Assembly: GCF_031195445.1 (NCBI RefSeq)
Contig: NZ_CP133480.1
Coordinates: 930,001-994,000 of the forward strand
DNA from: Acuticoccus sp. MNP-M23
GTDB taxonomy: Bacteria; Pseudomonadota; Alphaproteobacteria; Rhizobiales; Amorphaceae
Direction of reading: 5' to 3'
DNA length: 64,000 nucleotides
The stretch's first letter is position 1; each line of letters begins with the position of its first letter. A program made the position numbers and the translations under genes. The notes under the pieces are model-generated. The model worked only from the letters and a program-made list of their open reading frames with translations, made no database searches and was not told where the DNA came from. This document shows, one piece after another, positions 20,279 to 28,105 of this stretch.

Positions 20279-21589
20279 CTAACGACGCTGCGCCTCGGGG
20301 ATAATCCCCCGGGGCGCAAACCGCAGCACCAGAAGCAGCACGACGCCCATCACCACCAGGCGCATCTGCGCCGCGTTGTCCAGAAGGTGATTGCGGACGG
20401 GGCTGTCCTCGCCGAGCCAGAAAGTGGCGTTGTCGATGAGGATGGTGCCCATGGGTTCGGCCTGCACCCAGGTGAACCACACCACGAAGGCGCCGATGGT
20501 GGCCCCCCAGTTGTTGCCGGACCCGCCGACAATCACCATCACCCAGATCAGGAACGTGAAGCGCAGCGGCTGGTAGGAGCCCGGCGTGAACTGGCCGTCG
20601 AGCGTGGTCAGCATCGCACCGGCAACGCCGATCACGCCGGAGCCGATGACGAACACCAGAAGGTGCAGCTTCTTCACGTCCTTGCCCATGGCACCGGCCG
20701 CGGTCTCGTTGTCGCGCACCGCGCGCATCATCCGGCCCCAGGGCGAGACCAGCGCCTTCTGCGCCAGCCACAGGATGGCGCCCAGCACCGCCACGAACAG
20801 CGCGATATAGCCAAGCTTGACCACGAGCGACGACAACTCGATGGAGCCCAGAGGAAGCGAGGCGGCAAGGTCGGCAAACCAGGCCTCTTCGCGCAGCTCC
20901 ACCTCATAGGGGACCGGACGCGGCAGGCCGACGACGTTCTTCACGCCGCGCGCCATCCAGTCTTCGTTCATCAGGGCAGCGATGATGATTTCGGAGACGC
21001 CGAGGGTGGCAATGGCGAGGTAGTCGGCCCGCAGGCCAAGCGCGATCTTGCCGATCACGAAGGCGGCCGCGGCAGCGAACAGCCCGCCGACGATCCAGCT
21101 GAGAAGCACCGGCAGACCCGCGCCGCCGAGGAAACCGGCAAAGGACGGATCAACGTCCTCGATCGCCTCCGTGGCTGGCCCCAAAACGGATGCCGCCAGA
21201 ATGAACGCCGCAATGGCGCCCGCCACAGTGAGCAGGCCGCGCAAAAAGCCCGTGGACACCCGGCGCAGCGCCAGGATCGCAACGGCAAAGCCGACGATGA
21301 CGAGAAGAGTGAGAAGCACGCCGTGGCCGCCGGCGGCCCAGGCTTCGGGCACCGGCTCGGACGCCACCAGCACAACGGCGAGGCCGCCCAGAGCGGTAAA
21401 TCCCATGACGCCGAAATTGACGAGGCCGGCGTAGCCCCATTGCATGTTGATGCCGAGCGCCATGACGGCCGACACCAGACACATGTTCAGAATGGAAAAA
21501 GCGAACGACCAGCTCTGAAAGATGCCGGTGAGCGCTACAAGACCAAAGAAGATGATGAAAGGAAGGACGGACCTGAGATTGGAATTCAT
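20279..21589 (-). CDS. livM: Branched-chain amino acid ABC transporter permease LivM
   Basis: A 436-residue inner-membrane permease, the last gene of the liv run. Motifs include LGINMQWGYAGLVNFGVMGFTALG (substrate-channel segment), LRADYLAIATLGVSEI, and the ABC-interaction loop GRMMRAVRDNETAAGAMGKDVKKLHLLVF. It is longer than typical LivM (about 350-420) because of a loop around residues 125-165. It would pair with LivH, LivG and LivF. The start at 21589 lies 21 bases after the DUF2188 stop. Confidence 0.93.
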   Translation of the reverse strand: MNSNLRSVLPFIIFFGLVALTGIFQSWSFAFSILNMCLVSAVMALGINMQWGYAGLVNFGVMGFTALGGLAVVLVASEPVPEAWAAGGHGVLLTLLVIVGFAVAILALRRVSTGFLRGLLTVAGAIAAFILAASVLGPATEAIEDVDPSFAGFLGGAGLPVLLSWIVGGLFAAAAAFVIGKIALGLRADYLAIATLGVSEIIIAALMNEDWMARGVKNVVGLPRPVPYEVELREEAWFADLAASLPLGSIELSSLVVKLGYIALFVAVLGAILWLAQKALVSPWGRMMRAVRDNETAAGAMGKDVKKLHLLVFVIGSGVIGVAGAMLTTLDGQFTPGSYQPLRFTFLIWVMVIVGGSGNNWGATIGAFVVWFTWVQAEPMGTILIDNATFWLGEDSPVRNHLLDNAAQMRLVVMGVVLLLVLRFAPRGIIPEAQRR

Positions 21590-21610
21590 GCCCGCCCTGC
21601 CATCATATTG

Positions 21611-21844
21611 TCAGCCTTTGCTGGATACGGGGTCGTTCCCGTAGGTGTTCCGTTCGCGGATCTTGCCGTCCATGCCCTTGAGGAAGGCCTCGCCCATGGA
21701 TTTCTGCGCCATTTCCTTGGTGTAAGCCCAGGATTCTGCCTGCGTGTCGAACACCTTGGACGCGCGCTCGGCGCCTTCCTTGAGGGTCTCCCAGCGGCTG
21801 TCGTCGCGCTGCTGGGTCCAATAGTTCTTCTCGTTGGCGGCCAT
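21611..21844 (-). CDS. DUF2188-like small protein inside the liv operon
   Basis: A 77-residue hydrophilic protein. The pattern NYWTQQRDDSRWETLKEGAE, RASKVFDTQAESWAYTKEMA, DGKIRERNTYGNDP is typical of DUF2188, small proteins of unknown function that end in a GKIRERN-YGNDP motif. No membrane segment or cysteine is present. It has its own ribosome site (GGAG before the ATG) and lies between livH and livM on the same strand, with gaps of 115 and 21 bases. An open frame spanning this region merges with livH only by reading out of phase. A transport role is not implied by family. Confidence 0.75.
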   Translation of the reverse strand: MAANEKNYWTQQRDDSRWETLKEGAERASKVFDTQAESWAYTKEMAQKSMGEAFLKGMDGKIRERNTYGNDPVSSKG

Positions 21845-21959
21845 TGAATAGCTCCATGATAGATATGCGACATAAGCGCTCTATCATCCAACCGCATGGC
21901 TGCTGATGTGGTTCCCATTTCAGGCCGAATTGGGATAGTTTTCTGCAAAACAGCCACTT

Positions 21960-22973
21960 CTATCCCGTCCTCTTGTTGAAGAGACCATAGGGTCTGAGGA
22001 GAAGTGTCAGCACCAGAATGACGAAGGCGACGGCAAATTTGTATTCGGTCGCCAGAAGCTGGACGAGACCGTCCGGCATCCAGTCTTCGGGGAGCAGGTG
22101 GCCGAGAAAACGCTTGTAGGCATAGGTGATCAGCACCTCGGCGAACGCGATGATGTAGCCGCCCACAATGGCGCCGACGGGCGAGCCGAAGCCGCCGACA
22201 ATGGCCGCCGCAAAAATCGGCAGCAGCAGCTCCTGATAGACGAACGGCTTGTAGCTCTTGTCGAGCCCGTAAAGCGTGCCGGCGATGGTGGCGAGCGCCG
22301 CCGATAGCGTCCACGCAATCAGCACCACGCGGCCAGCGTCGATGCCGGACAGCGTGGCAAGGTCTTCGTTGTCCGCGTAGGCGCGCATGGATTTGCCGGT
22401 GCGCGTCTTCTGCAGAAACCAGAACAGGAACGCGACGCAGATGCCCGCCGTGACCAGCGTAATCACCTGCGTGGTCTTGATCGCCAGCCCCTCGCGCAGC
22501 CCCGTCAGCTGCTTGAATTCGCCCGCGGAAATCACGAAGCGGGCGCCATCGGTAAAGTTCTGGTCGCTGGGGCCGATGATGAAGCGGATCAGCCCCGCCA
22601 TCACGAACATCACGCCGATGGATACGATGATGAAGATCACCTGATCCGACTTCTTGTCCCGGTAGAAGCGGTAGATCACCCGGTCGGTGAACAGCACGAA
22701 AAGGACGGTGCCGAGGATTGCGAACGGCAGTGCCAGAAGCGCCGTCGGCAGCGGATCGATGGACACGCCCATCGACTGGAGCAGCCACGTGACGAAGATC
22801 GCCAGCATCGCGCCGAACGACATGGTTTCGCCGTGGGCAAAGTTGGAGAAGCGCAGAACGGCGAACACCAGCGTGACGCCGAGCGCGCCGAGCGCCAGCT
22901 GGCTCCCATAGGCAAGGCCGGGGATCAGCGCAAAATTGGTGAGCGTCACCAGCGCGTTGAGAACATTTTCCAT
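21960..22973 (-). CDS. livH: Branched-chain amino acid ABC transporter permease LivH
   Basis: A 337-residue membrane permease with about eight membrane segments. Recognisable parts are LAYGSQLALGALGVTLVFAVLRFSNFAHGE (residues about 17-46) and MRAYADNEDLATLSGIDAGRVVLIAW, the coupling-loop region that touches the ATPases. The start ATG at 22973 follows the livF stop by four bases; the longer frame would start inside livF. Function: amino acid channel with LivM. Confidence 0.93.
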   Translation of the reverse strand: MENVLNALVTLTNFALIPGLAYGSQLALGALGVTLVFAVLRFSNFAHGETMSFGAMLAIFVTWLLQSMGVSIDPLPTALLALPFAILGTVLFVLFTDRVIYRFYRDKKSDQVIFIIVSIGVMFVMAGLIRFIIGPSDQNFTDGARFVISAGEFKQLTGLREGLAIKTTQVITLVTAGICVAFLFWFLQKTRTGKSMRAYADNEDLATLSGIDAGRVVLIAWTLSAALATIAGTLYGLDKSYKPFVYQELLLPIFAAAIVGGFGSPVGAIVGGYIIAFAEVLITYAYKRFLGHLLPEDWMPDGLVQLLATEYKFAVAFVILVLTLLLRPYGLFNKRTG

Positions 22974-22977
22974 GGCC

Positions 22978-23682
22978 TCAGCCCCCCAGGAACGAGCGGC
23001 GGACGTCGGCATTGGCGAGCAGCGCCTCGCCGGTGTCGGTGTAGGCGTTACGGCCTTGCTGGAGGACGTAGCCGCGGTGGGCGATCTCCAGCGCCTGCTT
23101 GGCGTTCTGCTCCACCATCAAGATGGCAATCCCGGTGTTGGCCACGTCGATGATCCGGTCGAACAGCTCGTCCATCACAATGGGGGAGACGCCCGCGGTG
23201 GGCTCGTCCAGCATCAGCACGGAAGGCTTGGTCATCAACGCGCGGCCGACGGCGACCTGCTGGCGCTGTCCGCCTGAAAGCTCCCCCGCCGGCTGGCGCC
23301 GCTTCTCCTTGAGGACGGGAAACAGGTCGTAGATCTCCTCGATGGTCTCGGCGATGTTGTCGCGACGCAGGAAAGCGCCCATCTCGAGATTCTCCTCCAC
23401 CGTCATCGACGGGAAGACGTTGCGCACCTGCGGCACGAAGCTCATCCCCTCCGACACGCGCTCGGTCGGCTTCATGGTGGTCACGTCGCGCCCATCCAGC
23501 GTCACCCTGCCCTCGCGAAGGTTCAGCATCCCGAACACGGCCTTCATCGCGGTGGATTTTCCCGCGCCGTTGGGGCCGACGATGACGGCGATCTCGCCCT
23601 TGTCGGCCTCCACGGTGCAGGCGTGGAGGATGTCGTCGTTGCCATAGCCGCCGGTCATGGCCTCGGCTTTGAGGAAGCTCAC
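22978..23682 (-). CDS. livF: Branched-chain amino acid ABC transporter ATPase LivF
   Basis: A 234-residue ATP-binding subunit. Walker A is GPNGAGKSTAMK, the Q-loop is in FVPQVRNVFP, the signature is LSGGQRQQVAVGRALM, and Walker B is SVLMLDEPTAGVSP, with the switch His replaced by the usual Glu/Gln context MVEQNAKQAL. The GTG start at 23682 sits in a GTGA overlap with the livG stop; the 45 codons upstream in the same frame overlap livG and are not LivF-like. Confidence 0.93.
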   Translation of the reverse strand: MSFLKAEAMTGGYGNDDILHACTVEADKGEIAVIVGPNGAGKSTAMKAVFGMLNLREGRVTLDGRDVTTMKPTERVSEGMSFVPQVRNVFPSMTVEENLEMGAFLRRDNIAETIEEIYDLFPVLKEKRRQPAGELSGGQRQQVAVGRALMTKPSVLMLDEPTAGVSPIVMDELFDRIIDVANTGIAILMVEQNAKQALEIAHRGYVLQQGRNAYTDTGEALLANADVRRSFLGG

Positions 23683-24464
23683 GCGGCGGCCCCCGGCTTC
23701 TTGTGCTTGGAGCCGGTGCCGAGATAGGCCTCGATCACCTGCTCGTTCTTCATTATCTCGTCGGCGCTGCCTTCGGCGAGCACCGCGCCCTCCGCCATCA
23801 CGATGACGGGGTCGCAAAGGCGCTGGATGAAGTCCATGTCGTGCTCGATCATGCAGAAGGTGTAGCCGCGCTCGGTGTGAAGCCGCTGGATGACATCGCC
23901 GATGGTGGCAAGCAGAGTGCGGTTCACGCCGGCGCCGACCTCGTCGAGGAAGACGATCTTGGCATCCACCATCATCGTGCGGCCAAGCTCCAAGAGCTTC
24001 TTCTGCCCGCCGGAGAGGTTGCCGGCGCGCTCGTCCGCCAGATGCGTGAGGGTGAGAAAGTCGAGGATCTCGTCGGCCTTCTCGCGCACCTTGCGTTCGC
24101 GGGCGGCGACGAGGCCGGGGCGGAACCAGGCGTTTCCCAGCGTCTCGCCGGGTTGGCCGGGGGGCACCATCATCAGGTTTTCGCGGACCGACAGGGAATG
24201 GAATTCGTGCGCAAGCTGGAAGGTGCGCAGGAGACCGCGGCCGAACAGCTCGTGCGGCGCGAGTGACGTGACGTCGTCGCCATCCAGCGCAACCGTCCCG
24301 GAGGACGGCTCGTAGAGGCCGGCGATGATGTTGAAAAGCGTCGTCTTTCCGGCGCCATTGGGGCCGATGAGGCCGGTGATCGTCCCCTTGCGGATATCAA
24401 GGGTGACGTCGCGGACAGCATGGATGCCGCCGAACCATTTGGAGACGTTGCGAACTGCAATCAT
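23679..24464 (-). CDS. livG: Branched-chain amino acid ABC transporter ATPase LivG
   Basis: A 261-residue ATP-binding subunit. Walker A is IGPNGAGKTTLFNI, the signature NLSGGQKKLLELGRTMM and Walker B KIVFLDEVGAGVN; EHDMDFIQRLCDPV holds the switch His. I chose the ATG at 24464 (MIAVRNVSKWFGG), the family N-terminus. A TTG at 24521 overlapping the livK stop would add 19 residues, but that stretch encodes the arms of a perfect hairpin. Position 24464 leaves 53 bases for the hairpin and the ribosome site. The last bases overlap livF (GTGA). Confidence 0.92.
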   Translation of the reverse strand: MIAVRNVSKWFGGIHAVRDVTLDIRKGTITGLIGPNGAGKTTLFNIIAGLYEPSSGTVALDGDDVTSLAPHELFGRGLLRTFQLAHEFHSLSVRENLMMVPPGQPGETLGNAWFRPGLVAARERKVREKADEILDFLTLTHLADERAGNLSGGQKKLLELGRTMMVDAKIVFLDEVGAGVNRTLLATIGDVIQRLHTERGYTFCMIEHDMDFIQRLCDPVIVMAEGAVLAEGSADEIMKNEQVIEAYLGTGSKHKKPGAAA

Positions 24465-24477
24465 GGGGTCGGACGCA

Positions 24478-24503
24478 CCGGCCGGGGCGTGAGCCCCGGC
24501 CGG
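24478..24503 (-). terminator. Hairpin between livK and livG
   Basis: A perfect 11-base-pair GC stem (24478-24488 with 24493-24503) with the loop GTGA on the + strand lies between the livK stop (24518) and the livG ATG (24464). There is no T run after it, so it more probably trims or stabilises the livK message, or terminates only part of transcription, than ends the operon. Confidence 0.6.
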
Positions 24504-24517
24504 ATTGGATCGCGCGA

Positions 24518-25705
24518 TCAACGGTACTTGAGGGTTTCGATCTTGCCGTCCTTGATCTCGATTTCGCGGAAGTTGCCGGCGCTTTCGCCCGGACCGATCA
24601 GCTCCACCGCGGAACCGCCCACATAGTCGATATCGCCGCCATTCTTGACGATTTCCAGCGCCTTGCCGAGTTCGCCGGGCAGGATCTGTTCGCCGGGGGC
24701 GTTGGCAAGGTCCATGATCTTGCCCTTGAATTCGGCCGGATCGGTGGAGCCCGCCGCCTGCATGGCCAGCATGATGAGCGCAGCACCATCATAGGCTTCC
24801 GGAGCGTAGACACCCGGCTCGAAGCCGGCAGCCTTTGCAAGCTCGGCAAATTTGGCGGACCCGTCAGAGTCGGAGCCGGGCAGCACGCCGAACGAACCGT
24901 TCAGCGGATCGCCGATGGCTTCCACCAGCGCTTCGCCGACCATGCCGTCGGGCAGCAGGAACGTGTCGAATGCACCCGAATCCAGCGATGCCTGGATGAT
25001 GCCCTTGCCGCCCTGGTCGAGGTAGCCGGCCACCACCAGAAGCTCACCGCCGGCGGATGCCAGCGCCGCCACTTCGGCCGAGTAGTCGCCCTTGCCGTCT
25101 TCATGGGCGGCGTTGATGGTGATGGTGCCGCCCGCCTTCTCGAACGAGGAGGCGATCGCGTCGGCAAGGCCCTTGCCGTAGTCGTTGTTGGTGTAGGTGA
25201 GCGCCACGTCCTTGATGCCGCGCTCGGTCAGCATGTCGGCGATGATTTCGCCCTGGCGCGCGTCGGACGGCGCGGTGCGGAAGAACTGGCCGTTGTCGTC
25301 GATGGTGGAGAGCGCCGGCGACGTGGCGGACGGCGAGATCATCACGGTGCCGTTGGGCAGGGCCGCGTTCTGGAGCGCTGCGGTGGTGGCGCCGGAGCAC
25401 ATGGCGCCAACCATGGCCGGCACGCCGTCGGACGTGATGAGGCGCTCTGCGGCTGCGGTTGCGGCACCAGCGTCGATGCAGGTGGAGTCGGCGCGCACCG
25501 GCGTGACGGTCCCGCCATCCATGAACTGGCCCGAATCGGTGGCTTCCTTCATCGCCATTTCGGCGCCCGAAGCCATTGCCGGAGACAGGCTCTCAAGCGG
25601 GCCGGTGAAGCCCAGCAGAACGCCGATCTTCACATCTTCCGCAAGCGCCGGCGCGGCGACAAGAAGAGCGGCGGCACTTACAGCGGCAACAAGCGATTTT
25701 TTCAC
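24518..25705 (-). CDS. livK: Branched-chain amino acid ABC transporter substrate-binding protein LivK
   Basis: A 395-residue periplasmic protein of the leucine/isoleucine/valine-binding class. Signal peptide residues 1 to about 22 (VKKSLVAAVSAAALLVAAPALA), followed by EDVKIGVLLGFTGPLESLSP, the first ligand loop. Later family parts include VGAMCSGATTAALQ and YTNNDYGKGLADAI. The GTG start at 25705 has GGGAG upstream and gives a perfect signal peptide; in-frame codons further upstream do not. It heads the liv operon and shares direction with ilvE 119 bases upstream. The ligand is inferred from family and from ilvE next door. Confidence 0.92.
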   Translation of the reverse strand: MKKSLVAAVSAAALLVAAPALAEDVKIGVLLGFTGPLESLSPAMASGAEMAMKEATDSGQFMDGGTVTPVRADSTCIDAGAATAAAERLITSDGVPAMVGAMCSGATTAALQNAALPNGTVMISPSATSPALSTIDDNGQFFRTAPSDARQGEIIADMLTERGIKDVALTYTNNDYGKGLADAIASSFEKAGGTITINAAHEDGKGDYSAEVAALASAGGELLVVAGYLDQGGKGIIQASLDSGAFDTFLLPDGMVGEALVEAIGDPLNGSFGVLPGSDSDGSAKFAELAKAAGFEPGVYAPEAYDGAALIMLAMQAAGSTDPAEFKGKIMDLANAPGEQILPGELGKALEIVKNGGDIDYVGGSAVELIGPGESAGNFREIEIKDGKIETLKYR

Positions 25706-25775
25706 GAAGGCATCTCCCAGAAGAACAGAACTTTTTGACTGTTGCAGTGGGAGCATAGTGTGATTTTTTTCGCAA

Positions 25776-25799
25776 GACCCGGGCAAGCTTGCCCGGGTC
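25776..25799. terminator. 24-base perfect palindrome between ilvE and livK
   Basis: GACCCGGGCAAG followed by its exact reverse complement, centred on a HindIII-like AAGCTT. On the minus strand it lies 25 bases after the ilvE stop and is followed by TTGCGAAAAAAA, not by T, so it is not a classic Rho-independent terminator for ilvE. It could be an ilvE 3' hairpin or an operator for livK, whose promoter must lie between 25706 and 25825. Confidence 0.5.
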
Positions 25800-25824
25800 G
25801 AAGTTCGCATACTATTTGCGCAGA

Positions 25825-26721
25825 TCAGGCCACATCGCGCATCGCGGCGCCGGCGGGCCGGACCTTGTCGGCATAGTCCTGCATCAGAGCGCGGGTCATT
25901 TCGCCGGGCGTATAATGGTGGGGGCCGATTTCGCCCACCGGCGTCACTTCGGCCGCCGTGCCGGTGACAAAACACTCGGAGAAGGTGCCAAGCTCATCCG
26001 GCAGGATCGTCCGTTCGATGACTTCGATGCCGCGCTTGGCCGCCAGCGCCATCACCGTGCGCCGCGTGATCCCGTTGAGGAAGCAGTCCGCCACCGGCGT
26101 GTGGATCTTGCCGTCCTTGATGAAGAACACGTTGGCGCCGGTCGCCTCGGCGACGTGGCCGCGATAGTCCATCATCAGCGCATCGGTGTAGCCCTTGGCT
26201 TCCGCGGCGTGCTTGGACAGCGTGCAGATCATGTAAAGGCCGGCAGCCTTGGCGTGGCACGGTGCGGTCTTGGGGTCCGGCCGCTGCCAGGACGCGATGT
26301 CGAGGCGGATGCCCTTTTCCAGAAGCGCCGGGTCGAAATAGCTCGGCCACGCCCATGCCGCGATGGCGACGTGGATGGTATTGAGCTGGGCGGAAACGCC
26401 CATCATCTCGCTGCCGCGCCAGGCGACCGGGCGCAGGTACGCATCGGTCAGCCCCATGCGGGCGAGCGTTGCGCGCTTGGCTTCGTTAATGGTGTCCTTG
26501 CTATAGGGGATGGCGAACCCCAACGCATCGGCGGAGGCGAACAGGCGATCGGTATGGGCTTCACACTCGAAAATCTCGCCGCCGTAGGCGCGCTCGCCTT
26601 CGAACACGGAGCTGGCGTAGTGCAGTGCGTGGGTCAGGATGTGCACCTTGGCGTCCGCCCACGGCACAAACACGCCGTCGAGCCAGATTTCGCCCTCGCG
26701 CTGGTCGAATGGGATAGCCAT
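25825..26721 (-). CDS. ilvE: Branched-chain amino acid aminotransferase
   Basis: A 298-residue class IV PLP transaminase that makes leucine, isoleucine and valine from their keto acids, or the reverse. Motifs: ALHYASSVFEGERAY, the PLP Lys in CHAKAAGLYMICTL, EATGANVFFIKDG, and NGITRRTVMALA for the phosphate site. The ATG at 26721 follows AGGAGGAG; an upstream frame of 22 residues is not family-like. It is divergent from the MarR gene and next to the liv operon, so import and transamination of branched-chain amino acids may be co-regulated. Confidence 0.9.
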   Translation of the reverse strand: MAIPFDQREGEIWLDGVFVPWADAKVHILTHALHYASSVFEGERAYGGEIFECEAHTDRLFASADALGFAIPYSKDTINEAKRATLARMGLTDAYLRPVAWRGSEMMGVSAQLNTIHVAIAAWAWPSYFDPALLEKGIRLDIASWQRPDPKTAPCHAKAAGLYMICTLSKHAAEAKGYTDALMMDYRGHVAEATGANVFFIKDGKIHTPVADCFLNGITRRTVMALAAKRGIEVIERTILPDELGTFSECFVTGTAAEVTPVGEIGPHHYTPGEMTRALMQDYADKVRPAGAAMRDVA

Positions 26722-26828
26722 GCTCACTCTCCTCCTGGCGCCCGGCTCCTCCGAAACGCCAAACCTAGTTTCTCGGCAGACGCACAAAACTGCGCCACTG
26801 CGAAATATTATTTCCTCGAACCGCCATA

Positions 26829-26847
26829 TCGCGACATGAATGTGCGA
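26829..26847. promoter_or_regulatory. Operator-like inverted repeat in the ilvE/marR divergent region
   Basis: TCGC-G-ACAT-GA-ATGTGCGA is an imperfect inverted repeat in the 169-base gap between ilvE and the MarR start. MarR proteins usually bind such repeats near their own promoters. It overlaps two potential upstream ATGs (26836, 26840), which argues for the later start at 26891. Confidence 0.4.
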
Positions 26848-26890
26848 ATTCGACGACCTTCATGTACCCCTTGTTACGAGATACGTCAAC

Positions 26891-27388
26891 ATGGTTGACT
26901 TAAAAAAATGCAGTGCGCACCAGCCGGACAGCGAGCCTCTCGCCCTCGACCTCATCGAGCGGATGTTTTTCGGCTATCGCGACTTTGTCGGCGTTGCGGA
27001 TGAATTGCTGGCGACCATCGGCTATGGACGCGCCCACCACAGGGTGCTCCACTTTGTCGATCGCAATCCGGGGCTGACGGTGGGCGACCTTCTCGGGATC
27101 CTGAAAGTGACCAAGCAGGGGGTCGCGCGGGTTCTGAAAACGCTGGTGGACGACGGCTTCATCACCGTGCGCCAGGGCGTCGCGGACCGGCGCGAGAAAT
27201 GCCTGGCCACCACCGCAAAGGGGCACGATCTGGCGCGCACCATCACCGCAATCCAGACCGAGAAGATCCACGCCGCGCTGGAGGCGGCGGGACCGGCGAA
27301 CCGGGACGCCATCGCGATGTTCCTTGCAGCCCTCGTGGATGAGGACGAACGCGCGGACGTGCTGTCGCGCATCGCAGGGGGCGTGTGA
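26891..27388 (+). CDS. MarR-family transcriptional regulator
   Basis: A 165-residue winged helix regulator. The dimerisation helices and HTH are visible: HHRVLHFVDRNPGLTVGDLLGILKVTKQGVARVLKTLVDDGFI, and the wing VADRREKCLATTAKGHDLA. The start at 26891 is the ATG just before VDLKK; an ATG at 26840 would add 17 residues but sits in an inverted repeat. Three bases separate it from a response regulator gene and then a histidine kinase. The order MarR then OmpR-type regulator is like petP-petR of Rhodobacter, but no cytochrome bc1 genes are in view, so I do not use that name. Confidence 0.85.
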   Translation: MVDLKKCSAHQPDSEPLALDLIERMFFGYRDFVGVADELLATIGYGRAHHRVLHFVDRNPGLTVGDLLGILKVTKQGVARVLKTLVDDGFITVRQGVADRREKCLATTAKGHDLARTITAIQTEKIHAALEAAGPANRDAIAMFLAALVDEDERADVLSRIAGGV

Positions 27389-27391
27389 CCG

Positions 27392-28105
27392 ATGGCATTG
27401 CGTGACGGCGGCGAACCGGCCAGCGACGACGAGGCCCCGCACGTTCTGCTGGTGGACGACGACCAGCGGATCCGCACGCTTTTGCAGCGCCTGTTGCGCG
27501 CCCAGGGCTTCCGCGTCACCGCGGCCAGGGATGCCGCCGAAGCACGGCGGAAGCTGGAGGGGCTGGTGTTCGACGCGGTGGTGCTCGACATCATGATGCC
27601 GGGCGAGGATGGTCTGTCCCTGCTCGCCTCGCTCAAACAGACATACACGATGCCGGTGCTTCTCCTCTCCGCCAAGACCGAGGCGGACGACCGCGTCGCA
27701 GGGCTGGAGCGCGGCGCGGACGATTACCTGCCCAAGCCATTCGAGCCGCGGGAGCTGGCGCTTCGCCTTGCCAACCTCCTGCGCCGCCGGCCGGAGACCG
27801 CACGGCGCATCCGCTTCGGCGATTTCGTGTTCGACATCCGCCGCGAGGAGTTGACCCGCGCAGCCGAGCCCGTGCGGCTGACGGACCGTGAGCGGCGCCT
27901 CCTGCGCCTTCTGGCCAGCCGCCCCGGCGCCACCATCCCGCGCCACGAACTGGTGGCCGATGAAGACCTTGGCGACCGTGCTATCGACGTGCAGATCAAC
28001 CGCCTCCGCCGCAAGCTGGAGGACGACCCGGCCGAGCCAAAATATCTGCAGACCATGCGCGGCCAGGGCTACCGGCTTCTGGCCGATCCGGAGCATGCCG
28101 GATGA
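27392..28105 (+). CDS. OmpR-family response regulator
   Basis: A 237-residue two-component regulator. The receiver domain (about 18-130) has the acidic pocket VDDDQ, the phosphorylated Asp66 in VLDIMMPGEDG, the Thr/Ser position LLLSAKTEADD and the Lys of YLPKPF. The C-terminal winged helix (about 145-235) has the typical TDRERRLLRLLAS and VDVQINRLRRKLEDDP region. It follows the MarR stop by three bases and overlaps the kinase gene (ATGA), so the two signalling genes are translationally coupled. Target genes are unknown; the neighbouring ilvE/liv genes are candidates. Confidence 0.93.
   Translation: MALRDGGEPASDDEAPHVLLVDDDQRIRTLLQRLLRAQGFRVTAARDAAEARRKLEGLVFDAVVLDIMMPGEDGLSLLASLKQTYTMPVLLLSAKTEADDRVAGLERGADDYLPKPFEPRELALRLANLLRRRPETARRIRFGDFVFDIRREELTRAAEPVRLTDRERRLLRLLASRPGATIPRHELVADEDLGDRAIDVQINRLRRKLEDDPAEPKYLQTMRGQGYRLLADPEHAG

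Noticed and set aside
24465-24521. TTG start for LivG at 24521
   Set aside because: Would translate a perfect hairpin; family start fits 24464.
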